Shown in pieces: positions 10,020-21,639 of a stretch of 64,000 nucleotides of DNA (the first letter of the stretch is position 1; every line of letters starts with the position of its first letter). The notes beneath the pieces were generated by a model, which did no database searches, was not told where the DNA came from, and saw nothing but the letters and a program-made list of their open reading frames with translations. The stretch lies in assembly GCA_009823505.1 (NCBI GenBank), contig VZQC01011955.1, positions 2,951,068-3,015,067 on the forward strand, in the 5' to 3' direction. The DNA is from Rhizomys pruinosus. Taxonomy: Eukaryota; Chordata; Mammalia; Rodentia; Spalacidae. A program made the translations under genes and the position numbers.

Positions 10020-10216
10020 AATTTTTGAGGCAGGGTCTTCCTATAGCCTCAGCTGGCCTGGAACTCACAGAGATCCACCTGCCTCTGCCACCCAAGTGCA
10101 CCACCACGCCCGTCTTAAAGACTGTTCTTACTCGCCATGTGGGTGCTGGGAATCGAAACCAGGTCCTCTGGTAGAGGAGTTGGTGCTCTTAACCACTGAG
10201 CCATCTCTCCAGCCCT
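10020..10216 (-). mobile_element. B1 fragment joined to B2 fragment
   Basis: Reverse B1 piece 10020-10115, then the reverse head half of a B2 to gccatctctccagccc at 10216. Confidence 0.75.
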
Positions 10217-10358
10217 GTGTGATGCTTTTTTAAAAAACAGCAAATACTTAAATGTAAACATATCCAAATGATACTAAATTCTGTATAATACTTGCCAGCA
10301 TACAAAATAAATGAACTCGTAATATTCCAACTTAACGGTACTTTTTTTTCTTTTCTAG

Positions 10359-10425
10359 AAATGAAAGATCATTTATATGCAATTATAAAGAACACTGGTT
10401 TACAGTTAGAAAATTAGGAAAACAG
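10359..10425 (+). CDS. ATXN3: ATXN3 exon 5 (catalytic His119)
   Basis: 67 bp. The first base completes Ile107, then 22 codons encode NERSFICNYKEHWFTVRKLG plus KQ (residues 108-129). The catalytic His119 is the cac codon at 10393-10395, inside the conserved KEHWFT motif. The acceptor AG is at 10357-10358 after a strong pyrimidine run, and the donor GTAATA starts at 10426. Intact. It is the last exon before the triplicated segment, whose first copy begins about 1 kb downstream. Confidence 0.97.
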
Positions 10426-10499
10426 GTAATATTTCTTTTTTCTTGTCTTTTATCATACTCTATTCCCATTTGAAACTAAATGTAAGAAATCTGTGTCTT

Positions 10500-10662
10500 G
10501 CTGGACGTGGTGGTACACGCATTTAATCCTAGCACTTGGGAGGCAGAGGCAGGCGGATCTTTGTGAGTTCAAGGCCAGCCTGGTCTACAAAGTGAGTTCC
10601 AGGACAGCTGGGGCTACGGATAGACCCTGTCTCAAAAAGACCAAAAAACAACAACAACAACA
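10500..10662 (+). mobile_element. B1 SINE
   Basis: Full forward B1 with (CAA)n tail; ctgtgtctt flanks at 10491 and 10665. Confidence 0.9.
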
Positions 10663-10777
10663 AAAACTGTGTCTTTAGAATGAAATCCAGGGCTTGTGGC
10701 TGCTGAACAGCACTTTACCTCAGACTGTATTCAGTCTGGACAGATAGAAATTTGCCATCTTAAAAGAAAATGTCAGG

Positions 10778-11025
10778 GGGCTGGAGAGATGGCCTAGCGG
10801 TTAAGAGCGCCAACAGCTCTTACAGAGGACCCGGGTTCAATCCCCAGCACCCTCATGGCGGCCGAGAACTGTCTGAAACTCCAATTCCAGGAGAACTCCA
10901 GTTCCAGCAGAATCCGACGCCCTCTTCTGATCTCCGCGGCATTGCACGACACGGGTGCACAGACTTGCATGCAGACAGTACATTCATACACATACAGAAA
11001 TAAATAAAAATTAAAAAAAAAAAAA
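10778..11025 (+). mobile_element. B2 SINE with target duplication
   Basis: Young B2 with the internal tandem; aaaagaaaatgtcag is repeated at its two ends. Confidence 0.93.
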
Positions 11026-11075
11026 AGAAAATGTCAGTTTCTTTAAAATTTTTTATTTTTAAAAAGATATTTATT

Positions 11076-11225
11076 GCCGGGCGAGGTGGCGCATGCCTTT
11101 AATCCTAGCACTTCGGAGGCAGAGGCAGGCGGGTCTTTGTGAGTTCAAGGCCAGTCAGGTCTATAGAGTGAATTCCAGGACAGCTGGGGCTACAGGGAGA
11201 CCCTGTGTCGAAAAGACCAAAAAAA
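11076..11225 (+). mobile_element. B1 SINE
   Basis: Full forward B1 beginning gccgggcgaggtggcgcatg. Confidence 0.9.
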
Positions 11226-11234
11226 TTTTTTTTT

Positions 11235-11450
11235 TGTTATTTTTATTTTATGTGTATCAGTATATTGCTTGCATGTGTGTAAGTGCAGCTGAGTCATCTA
11301 CTTCCTGTTGAGGTCAAAAGAGGGCATCAGATCACCTGGAGCTGGAGTTAAGAATGGATTGTTAGCTGCCACGTGAGCGATGGGAATCAAACCTGGGTCC
11401 TCTGAAAGAGCAGCCAGTGCTCTTAGCTGCCAAGCCATCTTTTCAGTTTT
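11235..11450 (-). mobile_element. Old B2-family SINE
   Basis: Reverse element; copy A of the large repeat begins inside it. Confidence 0.75.
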
Positions 11451-11464
11451 TAAATAAAAACAAT

Positions 11465-11665
11465 ATGGAGCGGATAGATGGCTTAGTGGTTTCTTCTAGA
11501 GGGCTGGAATTCAGTTCCCAGCCCCCATGTCAGGCAGCTTACAACTACCTGTAACTTCAATTCCAAGGGCTCTTATCCCCTTTTCTGAGGTCCACAGGTA
11601 CCTGTGTGCTTGTTGATGTACATTCATATAGACACACATATACATAAAAGCAAACCTTTAAAAAA
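11465..11665 (+). mobile_element. Old B2-family SINE
   Basis: gagcggatagatggcttagt head, acataaaagcaaacc tail. Noisy counterpart at about 30572-30765. Confidence 0.65.
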
Positions 11666-11839
11666 TTAAAAAACAAAAATATATAATTATATAATAGAAA
11701 TTCTGTATTGAAAATAGTGCAAATGTAATTAAATATGTTTTCATGTGACATATATTCTGTTGGTTATAGATGATTTATAATTCGCATAGTATTATAATAA
11801 AGCATGAAACTGGGGTAGGTATGTTGGTGCACATCTTTT

Positions 11840-12000
11840 TTATTTTATTTTATTTTTGGTCTTTTTGAGACAGGGTCTCCCTGTAGCCCCAGCTTCCTAG
11901 AACTCACATTGTAGACCAGGCTGGCCTTGAACTCACAAAGATCTGCCTGCCTCTGGCTCCTGAGTGCTAGGATTAAAGGCATGCGCCACCTCGCCCAGCT
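11840..12000 (-). mobile_element. B1 SINE with target duplication
   Basis: Reverse B1; ttggtgcacatctttt and ttggtacacatcttta flank it. Noisy counterpart at 30948-31108. Confidence 0.88.
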
Positions 12001-12001
12001 T

Positions 12002-12150
12002 TGGTACACATCTTTAATGCCAGCACTTGGGAGGCAGAGGCAGGCAGATAGATCTCTATGAGTTAGAAGCCAGTCTGTCCTATAGGCCAGTTCCAAGCCA
12101 GTCCAGGCTGCATATTAAGACTTACTCTTGTCTCAAACAACAAAAACCAG
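12002..12150 (+). mobile_element. Old B1 SINE, interrupted by the previous element
   Basis: Diverged B1 body (cactt gggaggcagaggcagg, then ctataggccagttccaagcc). Counterpart at 31109-31255. Confidence 0.6.
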
Positions 12151-12610
12151 TGAACAACGAAATAACAAAAAAGCATTCAATTTTTAGCTTTACTGTAACA
12201 GAATTATTCAAATGATTCCAAAATGCCAGGCAAACCCATACATCCACATCAACATCAAGTCATTGTTGTGAAAGTTTTTTTGTTTTGTTTTTTTTTTTTT
12301 AAGATCATCTAAAGGCCTTTTTATTAGATTTTTTTTTTTTTTTTTGTCTTTTTGGTATTGAAAACCAGGTGATGCAATAAAAGGGACCGAACTGTTAATA
12401 CATGTACAATGTGGACGAGTCTCAGAAAAATGGAGACTAAGCTATAGGCTACAGAAAGTAGATGGACAAGTGGTTGTTGAGGGATAAGGAGGCACGTAGG
12501 AATGAGAAAGGCTCCCCAGGGCAAGGGGACCCGACTCTGAATGCATCCTCCATCTTGGTTGTGTTGACAATTTTATATGTGTTAGAAATCTTTTCAAAAA
12601 CACAAATTGT

Positions 12611-12835
12611 GGGGCTGGAGAGATGGCCTAGCAGTTAAGCGCGCCGACTGCTCTTGCAGAGGACCCAGGTTCAATCCCCAGCACCCACATGGCAGCTGAG
12701 AACTGTCTTTAACTCCAGTTCCAGGGGAACCCGACGCCCGCTCTGACCTCCATGGCATTGCACAACATGGGTGCACGGACCTGCATGCAGACAGTACATG
12801 CATACACAAAAAATAAATAAAAAATTAAAAAAAAA
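12611..12835 (+). mobile_element. B2 SINE with target duplication
   Basis: B2 without the internal tandem; aaaacacaaattgt flanks at 12596 and 12834. Noisy counterpart at 31731-31955. Confidence 0.9.
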
Positions 12836-13044
12836 AACACAAATTGTAAGACTTTGCAGATTGTACTTTAAACATGTGCAATGTAGTCAGACACAGTGGC
12901 TCATGCCTGTGATCTTAGCACTTGGGAAACTGAAGCAGGAAGGTCTTGAGTTTGAAGCCAGCCTATGGGGAGGAGAGGGTTGATAAGAGAGAGGAAGAGA
13001 AGGAAGGCAGTTTATTGTGTGTCAGTTATACCTCAACAAAGCTT

Positions 13045-13262
13045 TTTTTTTTTTTTTAATTATTTTATGTGTATCAGTGTATTGCCTGTATGTGTGTAAG
13101 TGTACCCGTGTCATGCAATGCCTGTGGAGTCAGAAGAAGGGATCAGATTGCCCCAGAACTGGAGTTATGGACAGTTGTTAGGTACCATGTGGTGCTGGAA
13201 TTGGTCCTAGGACCTCTGCAAGAGCAATGGTGCTCTTAACTACTGAGCTATCTCTCCAGCTC
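13045..13262 (-). mobile_element. Old B2-family SINE
   Basis: Reverse element ending gctatctctccagctcc. Counterpart at 32174-32380. Confidence 0.8.
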
Positions 13263-13299
13263 CATACCTCAATAAGGCTTTTAAAATAAAAAACAAAGG

Positions 13300-13466
13300 G
13301 CTGGGCTTGGTGGCACAGGCCTTTAATCCCAGCACTCAGGAGGCAGAGGGCTCTCTGGGAGTTGAAGGCCAGCCTGGTCTACATAGTGAGTTCCAGGACA
13401 GCTGGGGCTAAAGGAAGACCCTGTCTCAAAAAGACAAAATAAAATAAAATAAAATAAAATAAAATG
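13300..13466 (+). mobile_element. B1 SINE with (AAAAT)n tail
   Basis: Forward B1; tail of aaaat pentamers. Noisy counterpart at 32418-32582. Confidence 0.88.
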
Positions 13467-13831
13467 CAAAAAAAGGAAAGTCAAGAAAGAACACTTTGAG
13501 TTAAATCAATAGATGATAATTTGAAAAACAGGCAAGCCCTGCTGTTAGCTTTTACGTCAGCCACCTGGAAGTAGCCTAAACTTAAATAATTGCTCAGGGA
13601 TCAGGACCAGTGGCCAAGTGTGTGCTTATAGCCAGGTCCTAGGTTCAGTCACCTGCGCCAAAAAGAAAAAGAAGTTAGACCTTTTGGAGGTGCTGAGAGC
13701 AAGTTAGAAGCTGTGTGGCTTAGAGATCAGCCTGGGAGGACCAACTCTATTCAGCCTTTCTGAGTTTTGTTTATTTCAGAAAATTATGACTATTTTTCTC
13801 TATAAAGTAATTGCTGGATTTTTTTTTTTAA

Positions 13832-14090
13832 TGTGACTTTTTTAATTTTTTTAAGTTTTATTTATTTATTTTGTATGTGTATGAATATACTGTCTGCATG
13901 TAGGTTTGTGCACCTGTGTCATGCAATGCCGCGGAGGTCAGAAGAGGGTCTCGGATTCCGTTGGAACTGGAGTTCTCCTGGAATTGGAGTTACAGTTGGT
14001 TCTCAGCCGCCATGTGGGTGCTGGGGATCGAACCCGGGTCCTCTGCAAGAGCGGTCAGCGCTCTTAACCTCTAGGCCATCTCTCCAGCCC
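13832..14090 (-). mobile_element. B2 SINE with target duplication
   Basis: Reverse young B2; taattgctggatttt is repeated at 13808 and 14091. Noisy counterparts at about 23330-23595 and 32945-33210. Confidence 0.92.
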
Positions 14091-14264
14091 TAATTGCTGG
14101 ATTTTTAAGGTCTGCATGCTTAAATCCCATGAAATCCTTTTTATTGATTTATAGGGGAACTTACTTTTTTTTTTTTTTTTTTTTTTTTACTGAGAGAATT
14201 TTCCATGATACTTCAAAGAAGCAATCAACAGAGTACAGAAGAATGGCACTTTCTGGTTAAGGGA

Positions 14265-14383
14265 TTTTGGTCTTTTCAAGACAGGGTCTCCCTGGAGCCC
14301 CAGCTGTCCCTCAAACTCACTCTGTAGACCAGGCCTCTGCCTCCCAAGTGCTAGGATTAAAGGCGCGCACCACCTCGCTCGGC
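14265..14383 (-). mobile_element. B1 SINE, shortened
   Basis: Reverse B1 with a deletion in the middle. Counterparts at 23698-23814 and 33315-33430. Confidence 0.8.
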
Positions 14384-15149
14384 AGGAAACTTACTATTTT
14401 GAGCATTTTAAATAATCGCTCTTTTTGGAATTTCACATCTTGAGCTAATTATCTTTAACAGATCCAGAAGATGGCAAGTTTTGTTTTTTTTATCTTGGTT
14501 CTGATTTATATTTTTGCCTAAAAATTCAATTTTAGTTAGGTTTGGTGGCTCATACTTTTAATCCCTGTACTTAGAAGACAGAGACAGGCAGAACACTTGA
14601 GTTTCCAGCCTGGCCCCAATAGCAAATTCTAGGCCAGACCTACTGGGGCTCCACAGTGAGACACTGTCTCAAAATTAAAGTAAAACCAAACAAAGTTTAC
14701 AGTAGTCTTTCTATTGGTGGTCTCTGTTAAAAAACAAAGCATTGTGGCCAGTATCAAATTCTAGGAAAAGCAGTCATGGGATTAGCCATGGCGTTGGAGG
14801 CCTAATGTCTTTGTGTTAGGACACATGTGAGGTTGTGACTAATGCTGGTAATCATTAGTTGCTTAGTGAGCTTGGTAAAATTAGGGAGTTGTTATAAAGA
14901 ATCTTCCCAGAATATATGAGTTTCTTAAATTGGACTTTTAACTAAAGTTATCAGTAATAGAAAAACATTGTAGTTCTTATTTTTTTCCCATGACAGCATG
15001 AGGTGAGTGTGTTAGTTTACAGTATGAAAACTCAAAGTTTAACTCTAGATATCAGTAAAGGCTGTTGTTAAGGTACTATCAGTTTCTGTTCTTTTTAACA
15101 TTTATTTATTTGTTTATTTATTTAAATATTATTATTATTATTATTATAA

Positions 15150-15521
15150 TTATTTCGGTCTTTTCCAGACAGGGTCTCCCTGTAGCAATGGCTGTCCTGG
15201 AACTCTCTATGTAGACCAGGCTAGCCTTGAACTTGCAGAAATCCACCTTCCTCTGCCTCCCCAGTGATGGGATTAAAGGTGTGCAGCACCACACCTGGCT
15301 TAAAAAATATTATTTTTAATTTACATGTATGAGTGTATTGCCTACGTGTAAGTGCACCCATTTCATGGAATGCTCACAGATATCAGAAGAGTGTGTGTGT
15401 CAGATCCCCAAGAAGTGGAGTCACCAATGGTTGTTAGCTGGCATGTAGGTGCTGGGATTCAAGCCAGGTCCTCTGCAAGAGCAGTCAGTGTTCTTAACTG
15501 CTGAGCCATCTCTCTAGCCCC
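15150..15521 (-). mobile_element. B1 (15150-15300) and old B2-family (15310-15521) SINEs
   Basis: Two adjacent reverse elements. In copies B and C the same pair is at about 24600-24965 and 34205-34575 with many small indels. Confidence 0.75.
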
Positions 15522-15689
15522 CATCTGTGAGCTTCTGCCCCTTTTTTTGGAGGCTTTAGATTGTCTCTCTTTCTGAAATTCTTAGTGATTTCTGCATCAG
15601 TAACTAATCCAACATTTCTCTTCTTTTGGAAGGACCTAAATTTTATGCCATTATTTTTAGAAATTTTTGTTGTTTGTTGTTTATTTTAA

Positions 15690-15997
15690 ATTTGGAGCCA
15701 TGGTCTCAATATATAACCCTGGCCGGCCTGGAACTCTGTGGAGACCAGGTTGGACTATAACTCACAAAGATTCACCTGCCTTTGCTTTTCAAGTCTTGAG
15801 TTTAGGGGTGTGTGTCACTACACATAGCATAGAAACTTTTTTTTGAGACAAGGTCTCCCTGTAACAGACAAGGTCTCCCTGTAACCACAGCTCACCTATA
15901 ATTCATTATGTCTACAGGTTGGCCTCCATATCACAGAGATCTACCTGCCTCTGTCACCCAAGCACTGGGATCAAAGGTGTGCACCACCAAGTCCAGT
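15690..15997 (-). mobile_element. Two adjacent old B1 SINEs
   Basis: Reverse diverged B1s at 15690-15835 and 15840-15997, the second starting with a short duplicated gacaaggtctccctgtaac. Confidence 0.65.
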
Positions 15998-16049
15998 TTA
16001 TTATTTTTTTAATCACATTATTTAGTACTTAAAAAATCCTCAGTTTAAG

Positions 16050-16360
16050 GTTCAGGTGCGATGGCTCACACTTTAATCCCAGCACTCTGAGGCAGAGGCA
16101 AGGGGATCTCTGTGAATTCAAGTGCCAGCCTGGTCTATACAGTGAGTTCCAGGCCAGCTGAGGCTACAGGAAGACACTGTCTCAGAAAGACAGGGAAAAG
16201 GGAAAGCCGGGTATGGTGGTGCACACTTTTAATCCTAGCACTTGGGAGGCAGAGGCAGGTGGATCTCTATGAGTTCAAGGCCAGCCTGGTCTACAAAGTC
16301 AGTTCTAGGCCAGCTGGGGCTACAGGAAGACCCCATTTCAAAAAAAAAAAAAAACAAAAA
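16050..16360 (+). mobile_element. Two adjacent B1 SINEs
   Basis: Forward B1s at 16050-16195 and 16206-16360. Counterparts at about 25535-25855 and 35100-35410. Confidence 0.85.
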
Positions 16361-16508
16361 AGACAGGGAAAAAAAAAATCCTGTTTGATATATTTTCATT
16401 ATTTAGACAAACTTACTAAGTTTTGCTGGGCTGTGTGCTTAAAAATGTGAAGAATTCTTTTTAACATACATGTACACTAACTTAAATATTGATGTATCTT
16501 CTTCCTAG

Positions 16509-16596
16509 TGGTTTAACTTGAATTCTTTGTTGACGGGTCCAGAATTAATATCAGACACATACCTCGCGCTTTTCTTGGCTCAATTACAACAAGAAG
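16509..16596 (+). CDS. ATXN3: ATXN3 exon 6, copy A (catalytic Asn134)
   Basis: 88 bp encoding residues 130-158, beginning WFNLNSLLTGPELISDTYLA, plus the first base of Gly159. Asn134, the third member of the catalytic triad, is the aat codon at 16521-16523. The acceptor AG is at 16507-16508 and the donor GTAAAT starts at 16597. Two identical copies of this exon with several hundred bases of identical flank lie at 26008-26095 and 35557-35644. I chose this one as the reference copy because the surrounding copy A is the least error-ridden from its start to about 20.6 kb. If the triplication is an artefact, only one exon 6 exists. Confidence 0.93.
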
Positions 16597-16795
16597 GTAA
16601 ATAAAGTCTGAAAATTTTATAGTATTGTCTTTCAAAGAAGCTAAATAAAAACTAAATCATTAGATGTGAGTATATAATACTGATTTCAGGTCATGGAAGT
16701 GAAATCATCTTTACGTTTTAAGCGGTGAACTTGGGGTTGTTATTGGGTGACACAGTTCCACCCCCTAAGTGGAAGCTTCCTTTGTGGCCTTTTTT

Positions 16796-17019
16796 TTTTA
16801 ATTTTTTTATTTATTTTTTATGTTTATGAATGTACTGTCTGCATGTAGGTTTGTGCACCCGAGTCATGCAGTGCCGTGGAGGTCAGAAGAGGGTGTCGGA
16901 TTCCCCTGGAACTGGAGTTAAAGACGGTTCTTAGCTGCCATGTGGGTGCTGGGGATAGATCCCCGGTCCTCTGCAAGAGCAGTCAACACTCTTAACCACT
17001 AGGCTATCTCTCCAGCCCC
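16796..17019 (-). mobile_element. B2 SINE
   Basis: Reverse B2 of the form without the internal tandem. Counterparts at 26290-26537 and 35838-36072. Confidence 0.9.
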
Positions 17020-17429
17020 TTTGTGCCTTTCTTAAGTAACAGCTCTTCCTTTCCTGTCCTCCACATCACAGGGCTGAGAGGACAGGTGCATCTTCTTCCT
17101 TTTACTCTTTGCTCCTTCCCTCCAACTGTTCTTTCTGTGAACTCCAGTTCCTTTGAATATATGCCCCTAGATTAAAACTATGCCCTGCCTGTCTGTGAGC
17201 CTCTGCCTTTTTTTGTTGGAGGCTTTAGATGATTATCTGTCTCTCTTTCTGAAATTCTTAGTGATTTCTGCATTAGTAACTAATCCAACACCTTCTGTCC
17301 AAGGTCATTCTTCACTCTTGTCTTGCCTCATCAATAACTCTGCGTGCCTTCAAAGCCTAGTCACCAGCATCCTGTTTGTTCTTCATTTTTGCCATTCTGA
17401 CTATTCTTTTTTCTTTCTTTTTAAAATTA

Positions 17430-17640
17430 TTATTTTTTATGTGTATGAATGTACTGTCTGCATGTAGGTTGGTGCACCTGTGTAGTGCAGTACATGCAGA
17501 GGTCAGAAGAGGGCGTCGGATTCCCCTGGAACTGGAGTTAAAGATGGTTCTTAGCCACCATGTGGGTACTGGGGATAGAACCCAGGTCTTCTGCAAGAGC
17601 AGTCGGCGCTCTTAACTGCTGAGCCAACTCTCCAGCCCCT
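17430..17640 (-). mobile_element. B2 SINE
   Basis: Reverse B2; a diverged B2 half follows at 17650-17815. Counterparts near 26945-27170 and 36480-36690. Confidence 0.88.
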
Positions 17641-17844
17641 ATTCTTTTTTCTTATGTTGGTGCACCAATGTCTTACAACGCCCTCGGAGGTCAGAAGAGA
17701 CCATTAGAACCATTGGAACTTGAGTCATGGACAGTTGTTAGTTGCTAAGTGGATGCTAACTGAACCTGGATCTTCTGCAAATGGAGCCAGTGCTCTTAAC
17801 CACTGAGCCAGCCCCTCCTAACTATTCTTTAAACTGTACCATGA

Positions 17845-17980
17845 AATCCAGTGCACTCCTTTAATCCCAGCACTAAGGAGGCAGAGGCAGGGGGGAATCT
17901 GAGTTTGAGGCCAACCTGGTCTATGTAGTGAGTTCCAGACTAGGTAGAGCTACATAGTGAGACCCTGTCTCCAAAAATAT
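17845..17980 (+). mobile_element. Old B1 SINE
   Basis: Forward B1 lacking its first bases, ending gaccctgtctccaaaaat. Confidence 0.7.
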
Positions 17981-18059
17981 AAACTCAAGAGCTCTGCAAT
18001 GTAGCCAAGCATTCCTCTTTATAACTTCCTTTTTCACTTTTTTTATTACTTTTTTTTAA

Positions 18060-18261
18060 ATTTTAGGTGTTTGAGTGTTTTGCCTTCATGTGCATAGGTA
18101 CAGTGTGTGTGTGCAGTGCTTGCAGAGTCCAGAAGAGGGTTTCAGATCCCCTTAAACTAGTTACGGATGGGTGTTAGCTGCTGTGTGGGTGCTGGTTGCT
18201 GAACCTGGGTCCTCTGCAAGAGCATCCAGTGCTCTTAAACTCTGAGCCATCTCTCCAGCCC
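18060..18261 (-). mobile_element. Old B2-family SINE
   Basis: Reverse element ending gagccatctctccagcccc. Confidence 0.75.
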
Positions 18262-18574
18262 CTGGTTAGTTTCATTATTATCTTTGTACTGCATTCCTCA
18301 GCTTCTTCCCCCTTTTCTTTCCTCTATCATACTTAACAAAAATCTTGACCATAGGTAAAACCAAATCTTGGCCCTAGCCATTGCTCTAGCACCTGAACAT
18401 GGGTTAATAGCTAAGTAAAATATATTAGTTGGTTTTACTGTAAATATGTGGTTACAGATTTCAAGGGAGCCCTTGGTGTGCTGCCCAGTGTTCCCCCTGG
18501 TAATTGGTAAATTCATGTACCCTTCTTGAAGGTGATGATGTCACAACTTCCTCCTTAAAACTCTCCCTTCCTTG

Positions 18575-18820
18575 GGGGCTGGAGAGATGGCCTAGCGGTT
18601 AGGAGCACCGACCGCTCTTACAGAGGACCCGGGTTCAATCCCCAGCACCCACATGGCGGCCGAGAACCGTCTGAAACTCCAATTCCAGGAGAACTCCAGT
18701 TCCAGGGGAATCCGACTCCCTCTTCTGAACTCCGCGGCATTGCATGACACGGGTGCACAAACTTGCATGCAGACAGTACATTTATACGCATACAAAAATA
18801 AATAAAATAAAATAAAATAA
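18575..18820 (+). mobile_element. B2 SINE
   Basis: Young B2 with internal tandem and an (AAAAT)n tail; actcccttcctt flanks. Noisy counterparts at 28167-28425 and 37637-37885. Confidence 0.92.
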
Positions 18821-19029
18821 AAAAACTCCCTTCCTTATACCCTGCTTAGGGCTTTGTTTATAGTCTAACAGCAAATCTGTCAACTTCTGTATCGTCTTGT
18901 GTTTTAAGCCTATTAAAATAGATGGCTGTACCCTACATCTAAGATCCTTCCTCCTAGTCAGTATACGCTCACTTGCTTTTGGCTTTCTGCCTTCCTAGGT
19001 TCATCATTCCTCCCACTTTATTAAAAAAC

Positions 19030-19190
19030 GTCAAACCAGGGGTGGTGGTGCACGCCTTTAATCCTAGCACTTGGGAGGCAGAGGCAGGCGGATCTTTGTG
19101 AGTTCAAGGCCACCCTGGTCTACAGAGTGAATTCCAGGCCAGCTGGGGCTACAGGGAGACCCTGTCTCGAAAAGACAAAAAAAAATAAAT
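19030..19190 (+). mobile_element. B1 SINE
   Basis: Forward B1 with a (AAAT)n tail. Counterparts at 28635-28805 and 38100-38270. Confidence 0.9.
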
Positions 19191-19221
19191 AAACAAAATA
19201 AAAAAATAAAAAACAATGTCT

Positions 19222-19414
19222 GTGGGGTCAGAGAGATGGCTCAGTGGTTAAAGAGTGTTTGTTGCTGCTCTTTAGGAGGATTGGAATTCACTTTCCAGCA
19301 CTCACGTCAGGATGCTTACAACCTGTAATTCCCATTCCAGCTCCAGGGGATCTGACACCCTCTTCTGCCCTCTGGGGCACCCATTTATACACCTGGTCAA
19401 TACGTTCTCTATTT

Positions 19415-19466
<52 letters not shown>

Positions 19467-19860
19467 GTGTATGAATGTACTGTCTGCAATGGGTCTGTGC
19501 CCCGTGTCGTGCAATGCCGCGGAGGTCAGAAGAGGGTCTCGGATTCCCTGGAACTGGAGTTCTCCTGGAATTGGAGTTTCAGACGGTTTCTTAGCCGCAT
19601 GTGGGTGCTGGGGATGGAACCCGGGTCTCTGCAAGAGCGTCGGTGCTCTTAACCGCTAGGCTATCTCTCCAGCCCCACGTTCTCTATTTTCTTCTCTCCT
19701 CTCTCGCACATACAAATTTGGTTCCCAGCACCACACATGGTTATCTAACCACCATCTGTAACTCCAGTTCCATCTGACTTTCATTTGATCTCTGCGGGCA
19801 TAGCATGACACAATGACCTACAACATGCAGGAATACACTCATACACATAAAAAAATTAAA
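19222..19860 (+). mobile_element. Old forward B2 split by a young reverse B2
   Basis: Outer element 19222-19416 and 19676-19860; inner reverse B2 19417-19675 with a 47-base T tail. acgttctctattttctt occurs on both sides of the insert. In copy C the T tail is about 290 bases. Confidence 0.85.
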
Positions 19861-19867
19861 AAATAAG

Positions 19868-20350
19868 GGGCTGGAGAAATGGCTCAGCAGTTAAGAGCAC
19901 TGGCTGTTTGTGGACCCTAGCCCTAGTTCAATTGCTAGCACCCACATGGGGGCTAACAAATCTATATCTCCACTTCTGGGGCATCAGACACCCTCTTCTA
20001 ACCTCTGTGGGCATTGCATGATACCAGTGTACTTACATATCTGCAGGCAGTACACTCATACACTTAAAAAAATAAAATATTAAGCCGGGCATGGTGGCAC
20101 ACACCTTTAATCCTGGCACTCAGGAGGCAGAGGCAGGTGGATCTCTGAGCCAGCTGGGGCTGCAGAGAGACCCTGTCTCAAAAAGACTAAAATATTTTAA
20201 AAAATAAAAAAAAAAAAAAAACTCTTAATCCCCAGCACTCAGGAGGCAGAGGCAAGTGGATCTCTGTGAGTTCGAGCCAGCCTGGTCTACACAGTGAGTT
20301 CCTGGACAGCTGGAGGAAGACCGTGTCTCAAAAAGACAGAGAAAGGAAAA
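19868..20350 (+). mobile_element. B2 (19868-20070) and two B1 SINEs
   Basis: Forward B2, then forward B1s at 20083-20200 and about 20222-20350. The second B1 lost its head here compared with copy C at 39545-39690. Confidence 0.8.
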
Positions 20351-20734
20351 AAAAAAGCCTCTCAAACTCTGAGACACTCTAGTTGCCCTTCCATTTTTTA
20401 ATTTTCCCTTAGAATTATCTCTAATATGCTGTCTCCTGTTCTTGGACTCATTTCAGTCAAGTCATTGTAACCAGCAGGTCACTGACTGTCCCTCTTCTTG
20501 CTATCACCAATGATTCCGACATTGCTAGGGCCAGGATTCAATTCCTGGTCCTCTCTTTATTTGAGATGGTAGTTGATTATATCTTTGTCTAAACAGAACA
20601 AAAGAAACTTCTTGTAATCAATGTCAAACAAATATAAAAGGAGAGAAATTTAATCCGCTGATCTCCTGGGCAGCCTGCTTACTTCCGAGATCTTAACGTT
20701 TCCTCTGTAGGTATTTTCATGATGAGTCTTTTAA

Positions 20735-20890
20735 ATGGTGGCGCATGCCTTTAATCCTAGCACTTGGGAGGCAGAGCAGGCGGATCTTGTAAGTTAAAGC
20801 CAGCCTGGTCCAACAGAGCGAATTCCGGACAGCTGGGCGACAGGGAGACCTGTCTCAAAAGAACAAAAAAAAAAAAAAAAAAAAAAAAAA
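20735..20890 (+). mobile_element. B1 SINE, error-rich copy
   Basis: Forward B1 with at least six single-base losses compared with the clean counterpart at 40080-40235. Confidence 0.85.
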
Positions 20891-21199
20891 AGTGAAGTAT
20901 ATAAAATACTCTAGCCGTACTTGAAATTTTTAACCATAGTGCTTATTGTGTTTTGTGATTATGTGTCTTAACCCCAGGCCTGAGCATGTGCCAGGCAAGG
21001 ACTCTGCCTCTCACCTGTCCCCCTAGCTGGCCAACCACAGTGGTTTACTAACACGAAATAACATCTGTGTACCTCATGACTCAGATGATTTCTTTTTCAG
21101 TGCAGTCTGAATGCAGATAAGGTTTAGTAGTTGTACCGGGTTAATGTGTTTCCCAAGTCTACTATTGATTTTTTATCTTTATTTTTTCCCTTGATTTAT

Positions 21200-21410
21200 T
21201 TATGTTTTCTTATTTTTTATTTTTTATGTGTTGAATGTACTGTCTGAATGTAGGTCTGTGCACCCATGTTGTAATGCCGAGAGGAGGTCAGATTCCCCCT
21301 GGACTGGAGTCAAAGACGGTTCTCAGCCGCCATGTGGGTGCGGGGATCGATCTGGGTCCTCTGCAAGAGCAGTTGGCGCTCTTAACCGCTAGGCCATTTC
21401 TCCACGCCCA
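21200..21410 (-). mobile_element. B2 SINE
   Basis: Reverse B2, shortened in the middle. Clean counterpart at 40555-40757. Confidence 0.85.
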
Positions 21411-21639
21411 TTTATGTTTTTGTAGGAGAAGAAAATAGGTCATTCTTCCTCTTTCCTACACCCTGGTCTTTGCTCTTTGTACCTGTTTTCTTATGACCCC
21501 TGGATGCACTGGTGACTGGTGCTAGTCTGTGGATATTTCACCAGACTCAGGCTGATATGGAGATGGTGGATGTCACAGCTGAAGTGGCACTTGATATCTG
21601 CTTATCTTTTTGTGATCTTCAGGGTTTTTTTTTAATTAA

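Noticed and set aside
17180..17467. A 95-residue frame repeated at 26698 and 36234
   Set aside because: Same explanation: intronic single-copy sequence repeated by the duplication, running into a B2.
18298..18516. A 72-residue minus-strand frame repeated at 27822 and 37359
   Set aside because: Its recurrence is due only to the large duplication; no domain, no splice logic and no codon bias seen.
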